From NCBI RefSeq assembly GCF_001974875.1, contig NZ_MTQD01000016.1:1-64000 (forward strand): 64,000 bases of DNA, written 5' to 3'. Positions 9,390 to 17,142 of this stretch are shown here, in pieces. The translations under genes were made by a program, and so were the position numbers. Each line of letters begins with the position of its first letter. Positions within the stretch are counted from its first letter, which is position 1. The notes beneath the pieces were generated by a model. That model was not told the origin of the DNA, ran no database searches, and saw only the letters and a program-made list of their open reading frames with translations. This DNA comes from Pseudoalteromonas sp. EB27 (GTDB lineage Bacteria > Pseudomonadota > Gammaproteobacteria > Enterobacterales > Alteromonadaceae).

Positions 9390-9540
9390 TCTAATCACTT
9401 AATAAAAATAAAAGTAAGTTTAACGTGAAAATACAATTTAACAAGCTTTGTTGATATAAAACCATGTAGATACAACCAGTTATTTACCTTTTAGGGATAA
9501 TGTAGTGTTTTTTAGGAACACGTTTAGTGCTTTTACTTTT

Positions 9541-9568
9541 CTAGGTAGCTTTAAAAGCTAGCCACCTA
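9541..9568. terminator. Hairpin overlapping the moaA 3' end
   Basis: CTAGGT-AGCTTT pairs with AAAGCT-(AGCC)-ACCTAG with a small bulge at the moaA stop codon. It is a plausible terminator or mRNA-end hairpin, with a few Ts on the minus side. Confidence 0.4.
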
Positions 9569-10529
9569 GCATTGATAAATTAGTCGTAATACCTGTATTG
9601 CCTTGGTGTAAAAGGTGAGTTGGCTTTTTGGTTTTAATATAACGAGATAGCAACGCCATTAATTTACTGTTTGAACTGTCGTTCATATATTCTCTTAGCG
9701 AAATACCCTCTTCAGAAAACAAACACAAATGCAGGTTCCCTTTTGCTGTAACCCTTAATCGGTTACAGGTACTACAAAAGTCGTTGCTGTAAGGCATGAT
9801 CAAACCAATTCTGCCTTGATAATCAGGATGAGCAAACTCTTGAGCAGGACCTGCTGATGCACTACGCGCAACTTGCTGCCAACCCGTTTGCAATAGCTGA
9901 GTTTTTAAAACTTGCCCAGATACATGGTTAGCATCAAAAAAGGCTTTGTTGTCGTTTGTTTGCATCAACTCAATAAAACGAATAGTAACGGGACGGTGTT
10001 TAACCCAATTTAAAAATGTATCAAACTCTTTCGCGTTGTATTGCTTCATCAGCACACTGTTTATTTTTACCGAATCAATACCCGTTTCGAGCGCAGTATC
10101 AATACCTTTCATTACTGAGGTAAATTTGTCATGCCCAGTAATGGTGTTAAACATGCGCGGATCTAAGCTATCAATACTTACATTAATGGCGTTTAAGCCC
10201 GCATCTACCCAGTCGTGGATATTCTTATGAAGAGAAAAACCATTGGTAGTCATTGCAATTTTTTTTATGCCCGCGACATCTTTTGCCGCGCGAACAACAT
10301 CTATAAAGTCTTTTCTAAGAGTTGGCTCTCCGCCAGTGATCCTTACTTTTTCAATACCATGGTGCGCAAACGCTTTAAGCGTATTGCTAATTTCATCAAT
10401 TGTGAGAAAACCACGGTCTGCCCCCCCCTGATAACCATCTGGTAAACAATAAACACACTTAAAATTACATACATCAGTAATAGACAAACGTAAGTAACTA
10501 AACTCTCGCCCTGTTGGGTCGATTAGCAT
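9558..10529 (-). CDS. moaA: GTP 3',8-cyclase MoaA (molybdenum cofactor biosynthesis)
   Basis: 323 residues, a radical-SAM enzyme that starts molybdopterin synthesis by converting GTP to 3',8-cyclo-GTP. The radical-SAM cluster is CNFKCVYC (Cys 21, 25, 28). The second, substrate-binding cluster is CSTC-x13-C near residues 239-256. GGEPTLR lies in between. The protein ends in the conserved double glycine required for activity. Neighbouring genes encode a molybdenum hydroxylase and its maturation factors, so local co-location makes sense. No other moa or moe genes are in the window, so the rest of the pathway must be encoded elsewhere. Confidence 0.97.
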   Translation of the reverse strand: MLIDPTGREFSYLRLSITDVCNFKCVYCLPDGYQGGADRGFLTIDEISNTLKAFAHHGIEKVRITGGEPTLRKDFIDVVRAAKDVAGIKKIAMTTNGFSLHKNIHDWVDAGLNAINVSIDSLDPRMFNTITGHDKFTSVMKGIDTALETGIDSVKINSVLMKQYNAKEFDTFLNWVKHRPVTIRFIELMQTNDNKAFFDANHVSGQVLKTQLLQTGWQQVARSASAGPAQEFAHPDYQGRIGLIMPYSNDFCSTCNRLRVTAKGNLHLCLFSEEGISLREYMNDSSNSKLMALLSRYIKTKKPTHLLHQGNTGITTNLSMLGG

Positions 10530-10567
10530 AAATAAACCTTAACTAATATCAACAAGTAATAATAACC

Positions 10568-10620
10568 TAATACCAATTTGCAATAATACTTAATCATTTA
10601 ATTAAGCGAATTGGTATAAA
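10568..10620. repeat. Short inverted repeat ending in TAATACCAAT / ATTGGTATAA
   Basis: TAATACCAATTTGC (10568-10581) is mirrored by GCGAATTGGTATAAA (10606-10620). The same end motif bounds the longer element at 16819-16984, so this looks like a minimal or decayed copy of that family. It lies upstream of moaA on the minus strand. Confidence 0.5.
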
Positions 10621-10667
10621 CAACGCTACTTATTGATACATAAATAATAATTACATAAATATATTTA

Positions 10668-10712
10668 ATAACTAAAAAGGGCTGCATAAAGCACACCCCT
10701 TTAGTTATTTTT
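10668..10712. terminator. Intrinsic terminator-like hairpin after the molybdo-hydroxylase large subunit
   Basis: AATAACTAAA-AAGGG pairs with CCCCTTTAGTTATT across a loop of about 14 bases, immediately beyond the gene that ends at 10716. Confidence 0.6.
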
Positions 10713-10715
10713 GTT

Positions 10716-13007
10716 TTACGCTTCTAAGCCTTTTTTAAGTTCGCTTGGCTTCATTGGTAGATCACGTAAACGCACGCCTACTGCATTAAATACAGCATTA
10801 CCAATCGCAGGAGCCACCCCTATAACGCCAGGTTCGCCTAAACCAACTGGAAATTCATCGCTTTGTAAAAATTCAATGTCAATATCTGGCACGTCTTGCA
10901 TTCTTAGCGGTAAATAAGTATTAAAGTTAGTCGCTGATACCTGTCCATCTTTATACGTATTTGATTCATGCAATGCAAGGCTGCTGCCCCATAGTAACGA
11001 CCCTTCAATTTGCGCTAGTGCGCCATCTGGATGAACTATTAAGCCCGCATCTACAACCACATAAAGCTTTTTAAGCGTTATTTTACCACTATCACGGTTA
11101 ACATGAACATGCGCTGCGGTTGCAAGCCATGCTGGCATAGTACGTTCTTGCCCTGAGCTTACAGAAAAGCCAATGCCTTCATCTTTAGCTAATTTAACAG
11201 AAGCTACTTTGTCTGACACTGTTTTAAGCACATTACGTAAGCGCAGTGCTCCACCTACACTCTCAGGTGCTTTTCCTGCTTGCTTGCCTTTACCGTCTAA
11301 CATTTCAATTCTAAATTGAACTGGATCTTTGCCTTGCTTATGGGCAATTTCATCAATAAACGACTCAAGACTCCATGCAATCCAACCTGGTCCTACTGAA
11401 CGTAACCAACCTGGAGTAAAGGTGCTTTGTGCAACCTCGTTATTAATAGCGCGTGCACGATGACTGCTCATGCTGTACCAATGATCAGCGCCCGATGCCG
11501 AAAATGCATCAAATTTACCTTTGCCATCAACACCCGGTGATAAAAACCCTGGTGCCATAGCTTTAGTAGGCCAACCTGCAGCAAATGCATGCTCTAAACC
11601 AGTAAAAGTACCGTTTTTATCAAACGACGCCGTCATTTTTGCAGCAGATGCAGAACGAGACTGATCGAATAAACTATCGTCTGCTCGTGTAAATACCAGT
11701 TTTACTGGTTTACCTACTGCTTTTGCGGTTAGAGCTGCAGGTACAGTCCAGTCACCAAATAATCGACGGCCAAAACCACCACCTAAATAATAAGGACGAA
11801 TAATTACTTTGTTTTGTTCTATTTCAAGTGCTTTAGCAAGCGCAGGTAACGTAAGTGACTGCCATTGGTTACCAGTATGAATAATCCAATTACCGTCTTT
11901 AAATTCTGCAACCGCATTGAGTGGCTCTAGCTGATAATGACTCGCTGTCGCTGTGGTATACATTGATTCTAACGACTCACTGGCGTCTGCTTGTGTTTTC
12001 TTTATATCACCTTCATCAACAAATAAAGTACCCGAGTCGCGCTGCTCGCATAATCGCTTACCTTCTTTTTGAATATCATCTTCAGATATATTTGCTGACT
12101 CACCCTTTTTATAACTCACCTTTAAAGCATCTACTGCTTTAATGGCGCTTGGGTAACTGTCAGCTAATACAACAACCCAGCCTTGCACTGTGTTACTAGG
12201 ATCATTTAAAATTTCATAGCCTTTGTAACCTTTAATAGCTTTTGCTGCACTATCGTCAACGTTTGTTACTGTACTGCCATAGCGGGTTGGCGGTATTACT
12301 GGTCGCGCGTACAGCATGCCTTCAACTTCTACATCTATACCATATACCGCAGTGCCATTTGTTTTGGCTGGTATATCAAGCGCTTTAAAGTCTTGTTTAA
12401 GCCCTGTTAAATGGCGCTTATTAGCAGGTTTTAGTGGAAGGTTTGCAACTTCATCACTGGTAAATGTACGATTAAACTCGCCTTTTTTGACTATGTCAGC
12501 GTAACTAACCGATTTTTCGCCTGAAATAATATAGCCCTTTTCAGCACGACATTTATCTGTAGGTACGCCGAGCATTTTCGCTCCTGCGTCCATTAATGCA
12601 ATTCGACCTGCAGCACCGGCTTGAGATAATGGCTTAAAGCTTTGAAATACAGACCACGAACCACCCGTTACCATAAAGCCCCATTTTTCATGAGTATCTA
12701 CGTAGGTAATTGATACTTTATCCCAATCACATTCAAGCTCATCAGCCACAATACGCGCAAGAGCAGTACCAATATGTTGGCCCATTTCAGCTTTAGCAAT
12801 ACTTACTTCTACGGCGCCGTCGGTGCTCATAGTCCACCAAATTGTTGGTGAAAAAGCCTGTTGCGCAATTGACTCTTTTGCACTGAGCGAACCCGAAAAT
12901 AACGCAGGGGCAAACGCCATGACTAAACCTGCGCTAGCAGTGCCAATCATAAACGAGCGACGATTTAAATTAACGGTTTCGCTATTTTTTTGAAATAATT
13001 TTTTCAT
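10716..13007 (-). CDS. Molybdopterin-binding large subunit of an IorB-type xanthine dehydrogenase-family enzyme
   Basis: 763 residues. A twin-arginine signal (NRRSFMIG, Arg 16-17, followed by a hydrophobic stretch) targets the folded enzyme to the periplasm. The aldehyde oxidase/xanthine dehydrogenase molybdenum-binding fold is seen in AKAEMGQHIGTALARIVADE, YLGGGFGRR and the C-terminal GLGEPGVIGVAPAIGNAV, where the Glu of GEPG fits the catalytic base. This is the isoquinoline 1-oxidoreductase beta-subunit subfamily, which pairs with a small 2Fe-2S subunit and lacks a FAD subunit. The small subunit is encoded just upstream, 12 bases away. Substrate unknown; aldehydes or N-heterocycles are typical of the family. 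The physiological electron acceptor is not evident here. Confidence 0.9.
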   Translation of the reverse strand: MKKLFQKNSETVNLNRRSFMIGTASAGLVMAFAPALFSGSLSAKESIAQQAFSPTIWWTMSTDGAVEVSIAKAEMGQHIGTALARIVADELECDWDKVSITYVDTHEKWGFMVTGGSWSVFQSFKPLSQAGAAGRIALMDAGAKMLGVPTDKCRAEKGYIISGEKSVSYADIVKKGEFNRTFTSDEVANLPLKPANKRHLTGLKQDFKALDIPAKTNGTAVYGIDVEVEGMLYARPVIPPTRYGSTVTNVDDSAAKAIKGYKGYEILNDPSNTVQGWVVVLADSYPSAIKAVDALKVSYKKGESANISEDDIQKEGKRLCEQRDSGTLFVDEGDIKKTQADASESLESMYTTATASHYQLEPLNAVAEFKDGNWIIHTGNQWQSLTLPALAKALEIEQNKVIIRPYYLGGGFGRRLFGDWTVPAALTAKAVGKPVKLVFTRADDSLFDQSRSASAAKMTASFDKNGTFTGLEHAFAAGWPTKAMAPGFLSPGVDGKGKFDAFSASGADHWYSMSSHRARAINNEVAQSTFTPGWLRSVGPGWIAWSLESFIDEIAHKQGKDPVQFRIEMLDGKGKQAGKAPESVGGALRLRNVLKTVSDKVASVKLAKDEGIGFSVSSGQERTMPAWLATAAHVHVNRDSGKITLKKLYVVVDAGLIVHPDGALAQIEGSLLWGSSLALHESNTYKDGQVSATNFNTYLPLRMQDVPDIDIEFLQSDEFPVGLGEPGVIGVAPAIGNAVFNAVGVRLRDLPMKPSELKKGLEA

Positions 13008-13019
13008 TATCGGCTCCAG

Positions 13020-13508
13020 TTAAGCGTCTTGTGCATTTGGATCAAATATATTTACTACACTTTGTGACTCATCTGCAGCGCGTTGAATAGCAGTTTTAAT
13101 ACGTTTATAAGCCATACAGCGACAGTAGTTACCATTCATATGGCTTACTATTTCTTCATCTGAAGGACTTGGGTTAGCTGCCAGTAATGTGGCCGCTTGC
13201 ATTATTTGCCCCGACTGACAGTAACCGCACTGTGGCACTTGCTCTTCAACCCATGCTTTTTGAAGTGGGTGTTCGTTATTAAGCCCTTCAATTGTGGTAA
13301 TGTTTTTTCCTGCAATTGCGCCAATTGGTAAAACACATGAGCGGGTTGCTTGCCCATCTAAATGCACTGTACACGCACCACACATTGCAATACCGCAACC
13401 AAACTTCGTACCTTTTAATCCAATTTCATCACGAATAACCCATAACAATGGTGTATCTTCACTTGCGTGTGATTCAACCACCTTGCCATTAATTGTAAAC
13501 GTCACCAT
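13020..13508 (-). CDS. 2Fe-2S small subunit of the IorAB-type molybdo-hydroxylase
   Basis: 162 residues from ATG 13508, which has AAGGGG six bases upstream. A GTG at 13541 would add 11 residues without a good RBS. The N-terminal plant-type ferredoxin cluster is CGIAMCGAC...C. The C-terminal helical cluster is CGYC...CRC. This is the usual pattern of xanthine-dehydrogenase-family small subunits. It passes electrons from the molybdenum site of the large subunit encoded next. It has no signal peptide; in this family it is co-exported with the Tat-bearing partner. Confidence 0.93.
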   Translation of the reverse strand: MVTFTINGKVVESHASEDTPLLWVIRDEIGLKGTKFGCGIAMCGACTVHLDGQATRSCVLPIGAIAGKNITTIEGLNNEHPLQKAWVEEQVPQCGYCQSGQIMQAATLLAANPSPSDEEIVSHMNGNYCRCMAYKRIKTAIQRAADESQSVVNIFDPNAQDA

Positions 13509-13609
13509 AGCTTGCCCCTTAATTACGATTTCTATAGTCACTTTTAAACTATACGAACAGCTTCAAAAGTGACTATAGCTATTAAAAATATAACTACTGA
13601 CCCTACTCG

Positions 13610-14272
13610 TTATATTTTTTCATTAAAATTTTTATATTCTGTTTTACTTAAAAACTCACTTAATTGCTCTTGCGTATCTATATCTAAACTCGCACTACTT
13701 AAACTAATTGTGTTAACAACCTCACGACTAGATCGCAATAATTGCTGTGCACCTCTATCCGAAGTTAAGCTTGCAAGCTGAGATAAATCAACCGCTGGGA
13801 ATATAGCGGGTACACCTAAACGCTCGCCATAGTTTGCGCACCAGCGCGATGGATTACGTGTAAAACCAGTAACTAGCTCACTTAAGTGCGCTACTTTTAG
13901 CTCAACTTGATCCGCAAGCATAAATAAAATCCCATCGAAGGACTTATTTTTAAACACAGTTTGAGACGCTATCGCGATTGAATTACCTAAACCTTGGCTC
14001 CATTGCTTGTTCTCAATTAGCTCTATGTTTTTATAACCGGTCAGTACTTGTGCTACTTCTTTATGCCATGCCCCGGTAACTACATACACGGGCGTGTCAT
14101 CAAGTGCTTGAAGTGTATTTACTGCATGTTCAATCATTGTTTTGCCAAACCCGATATCAGCCGTTAATTTACAGCCGTTAAAGCGAGATGATTGCCCTGC
14201 GGCTAAAACAACTTTTGCAATTAGCACTCCTCTTGCCCCCAATGGCTTAGCGATTGGGCGTTTTTGTAACAC
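13610..14272 (-). CDS. MobA-like nucleotidyltransferase (MocA/PucB type, molybdenum cofactor maturation)
   Basis: The nucleotidyltransferase core begins at KVVLAAGQSSRF, with the LAAG-x-S-x-R(F) nucleotide loop, and continues with LADQVEL, which includes the metal-binding Asp. MobA/MocA proteins attach CMP or GMP to molybdopterin. The XdhC gene beside it and the hydroxylase after it suggest a cytosine-type cofactor. The start is uncertain. GTG 14272 gives 220 residues but adds 15 unconserved ones and overlaps xdhC by 52 bases. GTG 14227 fits the family start but sits directly against its AGAGGA. An ATT two codons later has ideal spacing. Translational coupling to the xdhC stop is likely. Confidence 0.85.
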   Translation of the reverse strand: MLQKRPIAKPLGARGVLIAKVVLAAGQSSRFNGCKLTADIGFGKTMIEHAVNTLQALDDTPVYVVTGAWHKEVAQVLTGYKNIELIENKQWSQGLGNSIAIASQTVFKNKSFDGILFMLADQVELKVAHLSELVTGFTRNPSRWCANYGERLGVPAIFPAVDLSQLASLTSDRGAQQLLRSSREVVNTISLSSASLDIDTQEQLSEFLSKTEYKNFNEKI

Positions 14273-15249
14273 AGCACTGCATGTATTTCGCTGATCAGCG
14301 ATAGTGCAATACTCTCTGGCGAGTCGCCGCCTAAATTTAAACCGACAGGCCCAAAAACAGGAGACTTTATTTGTGAAACACGCGTCTTCGCGTGCTCTAA
14401 AACTTGTTCACGCCTGTGCTTAGGACCCAATAACCCTATATATTTAAAAGAAACATCTTTAAATTGAGCTAACGTACTCGCGTCAAGCTCAACGCTGTGA
14501 GCCATTAAAATAGCCGCATCGACTTTATTAGTTATGCAATATTCTTTTAACTCACTCGGTGTGATGCGCAAAATAGCATCTGCATTTTTAAAATATTGCC
14601 TTTTTGCATTGGCTGCACGCGTGTCCCATACAGTTACACTCCAACCAAGTTGTTTGGCAAATGTATAAACCGGAACCGCATCGGCCCCACCACCCACTAT
14701 TAGTAAATGAGGCGGCGGATAAATAGATGTTTGTAAGCACGTAGCGCCTTTTAGTTCTACTAACTGCGCTTTGCGGTTCATTGATAAACCATGTAACTCA
14801 TCATTTTGCGTAAATACACCACTACCGGTTGGCAAAATGGGGCTTACCTGTTGAAGGTATCGCCCTGGTTTATTCTCATTAAGTGCTTTAGATACAAGCT
14901 CTAACTGTAAATAGTCATTAGCTTTGTGAATGGGCTGCAGTAAAATGTGTACTATGCCCCCACAACCAATACCAAGTTGAAATGTTAAATCGTCTTCATC
15001 GGTGGCATCATAACTGATGGTTTTACTTGTTAAAGTACTCATTACTTGTTTAGCATGGCGCTGTATGTCAGCTTCTAAACAGCCACCCGAAAGCATCCCC
15101 AAGCGCTCGCCCAGGCTAGATATAAGCATCATAGCCCCTAGTTTTCTGTAGCTAGAGCCTTCAATTTTGTACAAAGTAGCTAAAACCCATTCTTGGCTGT
15201 CCCTATTCTGATACCAAGTGTTTAAGATACTTTTTAAATCTGTAACCAT
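14221..15249 (-). CDS. xdhC: XdhC family molybdenum-cofactor insertion chaperone
   Basis: 342 residues from ATG 15249, with AAAGGG about seven bases upstream; a start 13 codons further out is less likely. The N-terminal XdhC/CoxI domain contains GSSYRKLGAMML and GMLSGGCLEADI. The C-terminal Rossmann-like domain contains LLIVGGGADAVPVY, then LLGPKHRR and the closing PVGLNLGGDSPESIALSL. XdhC binds and protects molybdenum cofactor, supports its sulfuration and inserts it into xanthine-dehydrogenase-family enzymes. Its co-direction and proximity to the IorAB genes indicate that enzyme as client. Confidence 0.93.
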   Translation of the reverse strand: MVTDLKSILNTWYQNRDSQEWVLATLYKIEGSSYRKLGAMMLISSLGERLGMLSGGCLEADIQRHAKQVMSTLTSKTISYDATDEDDLTFQLGIGCGGIVHILLQPIHKANDYLQLELVSKALNENKPGRYLQQVSPILPTGSGVFTQNDELHGLSMNRKAQLVELKGATCLQTSIYPPPHLLIVGGGADAVPVYTFAKQLGWSVTVWDTRAANAKRQYFKNADAILRITPSELKEYCITNKVDAAILMAHSVELDASTLAQFKDVSFKYIGLLGPKHRREQVLEHAKTRVSQIKSPVFGPVGLNLGGDSPESIALSLISEIHAVLCYKNAQSLSHWGQEEC

Positions 15250-15333
15250 ATATTGCCCTTTAAAAGCATTTTTTGCGTTTAAAAACAAACCAGCCTAAAC
15301 AGCTAATATAAAACTTAATAATTCACGCACAAT

Positions 15334-16197
15334 TTACTCCTCTATTATATCGTTTAAGGTCTCAATTAACTCATCAAATTGCTCATTAACGCTTTGGCGT
15401 TGTTTATCATTTAGAGTTGAGTTTAATTCGTAGAGTAAATTTATATATAAATTTAAGTTTGCTTCATTGGTTTTCAGTAGTGCGTCGCTCATATAAAGTT
15501 CGCGCTCTTTAATAACCGTACTTAACTGATTTATAAATTCTTTTTTTGTAATTTCAGCATTTGTAAATATCTGTTTGGCTGCATTCAAACGCTTTTGCTT
15601 GTACTCTAGCCACAGCGTTCCTGAGTCTTGATGTTGCTCATTAGTTGATTTAATCAGCGCTTTTTGTTGTTTATTAAGCTTGCCTATCCACTGCTCGTAG
15701 TATTCAAATTGCTCTTCCAAGCGCTCACTTTTTCGCTCAAGCGGGGTTTGTTCGTTAAACTCTTCGCGTTCGTCGTTAATTTTTATTTGAATATTGTTTA
15801 AAAGTTCTTCTCTTTGCTCACATGATAAGGTTGCACCCAGTTCGGCTAAAGGCATGTGCGCGTATTCAAGTAGGTTTTGCCAATGCTTTTTAGCAAAAAC
15901 CACCTGCTCTTTTAACTTCTCAATGCTTAGTGTGTTGTTAAAAAGTGCCTTAATATTTTGAATGTCTTGTTTGTAGGCTGGTAGCTGCGTACTTCTATGC
16001 CACGCTTGGGTCGTGTTAATGATCTTTTTAAGCTGCTTATCTTGTGTTTTATTTAAATCAATATAATCATCTACCCAAAATGACGAAAGCCAACTCAAAT
16101 TATTGTAAGTAAAAGATGCCGAACAACTACATAAAAACAACATACTTACAGCAAGGCATATCTGTTTTAGTTTTTTTGCTTTGAAATTATTAAGCAT
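15334..16197 (-). CDS. DUF6279 family lipoprotein
   Basis: 287 residues. The signal peptide ends in the lipobox LCSC (Cys 25). The mature part begins with a WLSSFWVDDYIDL motif typical of DUF6279, followed by a long, highly charged helical region rich in Lys, Gln and Glu that is probably coiled coil. Function is unknown. The family resembles periplasmic helical proteins in overall character. A perfect Fur box lies 45 bases upstream, so the gene may be iron-regulated together with the small RNA transcribed the other way. No close operon partner is evident; the gap to xdhC is about 85 bases. Confidence 0.8.
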   Translation of the reverse strand: MLNNFKAKKLKQICLAVSMLFLCSCSASFTYNNLSWLSSFWVDDYIDLNKTQDKQLKKIINTTQAWHRSTQLPAYKQDIQNIKALFNNTLSIEKLKEQVVFAKKHWQNLLEYAHMPLAELGATLSCEQREELLNNIQIKINDEREEFNEQTPLERKSERLEEQFEYYEQWIGKLNKQQKALIKSTNEQHQDSGTLWLEYKQKRLNAAKQIFTNAEITKKEFINQLSTVIKERELYMSDALLKTNEANLNLYINLLYELNSTLNDKQRQSVNEQFDELIETLNDIIEE

Positions 16198-16241
16198 AAC
16201 CTTCTCTATTATTTAGATTGTGGCAAAGCTCAAAACTCATT

Positions 16242-16256
16242 TGATAATAATTATCA
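16242..16256. promoter_or_regulatory. Fur box (perfect 7-1-7)
   Basis: TGATAATAATTATCA matches the 7-1-7 ferric uptake regulator consensus TGATAAT-N-ATTATCA exactly. It lies nine bases before the -35 of the plus-strand small-RNA promoter and 45 bases before the DUF6279 start on the minus strand, so iron-bound Fur could repress both. Confidence 0.85.
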
Positions 16257-16264
16257 TTTAAGTG

Positions 16265-16293
16265 TTGACTTGCATTTAGATCTAACTGATAAT
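16265..16293 (+). promoter_or_regulatory. Sigma-70 promoter of the RyhB-like small RNA
   Basis: TTGACT (16265-16270), 17-base spacer, GATAAT (16288-16293). Both hexamers are near consensus, and transcription would begin around 16300. The Fur box lies directly upstream. Confidence 0.75.
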
Positions 16294-16299
16294 CGTTCG

Positions 16300-16497
16300 C
16301 ACAAACACAGTGTAACGACCTCAGTGCCTACGGAAGAATATTCAGCAAGGATGCTGACACATTAAAAGAAGAGCGTGCCGCTTCGTGTTATTACTTACTC
16401 GACCCAAGTAATAACATCAAATATCACATTTACTTGCTACATTGCTCATATTAGTGACGGTTAATATGATTCAAAAAAGCCCTAACGGGCTTTTTTT
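16300..16497 (+). ncRNA. Candidate RyhB-like Fur-repressed small regulatory RNA
   Basis: A transcript of about 200 nucleotides is defined by a Fur box and promoter at one end and a strong intrinsic terminator at the other, with no convincing ORF inside. At 16439-16452 it contains ACATTGCTCATATT. This matches 13 of 14 bases of the conserved target-pairing core of enterobacterial RyhB (ACATTGCTCACATT). RyhB pairs, with Hfq, to mRNAs of iron-using proteins and lowers their translation when iron is short. Vibrio RyhB is of similar length. The 5' end is estimated from the promoter. The family assignment rests on the core motif, regulation and architecture, all read by eye. Confidence 0.72.
16473..16497 (+). 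terminator. Intrinsic terminator of the small RNA
   Basis: AAAAAAGCCC-TAAC-GGGCTTTTTTT: a GC-rich stem extended by A:U pairs with a T7 run, the type of 3' end favoured by Hfq-binding small RNAs. Confidence 0.88.
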
Positions 16498-16571
16498 ATT
16501 TCTTTAAATTTTCTATAAAATCTGTATCTTACACTTCTAAACTCGTTTACTTACCTTAAAAGTCCACCGTG

Positions 16572-16650
16572 CTGTTATTTACATTTTATACGCACGATCT
16601 GATAAGGTATCGCCTTGCGTTTACGCTAAAGCTGGCGTAAAACATAACAG
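16572..16650. other. Unexplained long imperfect palindrome
   Basis: CTGTTAT (16572-16578) pairs with ATAACAG (16644-16650). Inside, GTTAT..TTTTA.CGC pairs with GCG.TAAAA..ATAAC, and an inner TTTACGC/GCGTAAA hairpin can form as an alternative. A T6 run follows at about 16660. It could be a structured RNA, a decayed mobile repeat or a terminator; nothing decides. Confidence 0.35.
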
Positions 16651-16818
16651 TAGACACCCTTTTTTGCATCTATTTATAGTAACCGATTTAATCTCTACTT
16701 AAATGCATTGAGTATTAAACGTTTAAAATGCGCAAATAGTGCAAAAATTTAATAATTTAGCATTCAACTATGGCCTGTTGACCTTTTAGTATTAAAATTT
16801 GTTCTATCTAGGCACTAT

Positions 16819-16984
16819 TTATACCAATCTGCTTATATATGGGGCCTATTTAACGTTAAGAAAATTACGCTAGAACTAGGCAAAAGTTTTTGTATCTAGT
16901 TGTTCTAAATGAAAAATTTTTAACGACGTTCAAGTGCAATTTAATTCGTTAAATTGATCAAAGATTTATGCAGGTTGGTATTAA
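16819..16984. repeat. MITE-like element with terminal inverted repeats
   Basis: 166 bases bounded by TTATACCAATCTGC and its near mirror GCAGGTTGGTATTAA. It is non-coding, with an internal inverted repeat around TAGAACTAG / CTAGTTGTTCTA (about 16870-16910). The same ends occur at 10568-10620. The architecture suits a dispersed non-autonomous repeat. No target duplication was confirmed. Confidence 0.6.
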
Positions 16985-17026
16985 TCGCCGCACGAAGTTT
17001 GTAACCTAGTAGGCTTATTAAAAACC

Positions 17027-17100
17027 GAGCAACAAAGAGCAAACCGTCCCTAGAGCGAACCTAAATAGCAGCACAAATTTAAACTAGAAAGATAAACAGG
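17027..17100. repeat. Dispersed intergenic repeat, copy 2 (shortened)
   Basis: GCAACAAAGAG at 17029-17039 and the stretch about 17070-17100 (CAAATTTAAACTAGAAAGATAAACAG) correspond to 203-213 and 341-366 of copy 1. The central palindrome of copy 1 is missing. It lies just before the Sel1-repeat gene. Confidence 0.55.
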
Positions 17101-17142
17101 CGTTAATACCTATTGTAACTATTACTAATTGGAGACATTAAT

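Noticed and set aside
16572..16650. Integron attC site
   Set aside because: The palindrome lacks the RYYYAAC / GTTRRRY core pair and no cassette gene or integrase is nearby.
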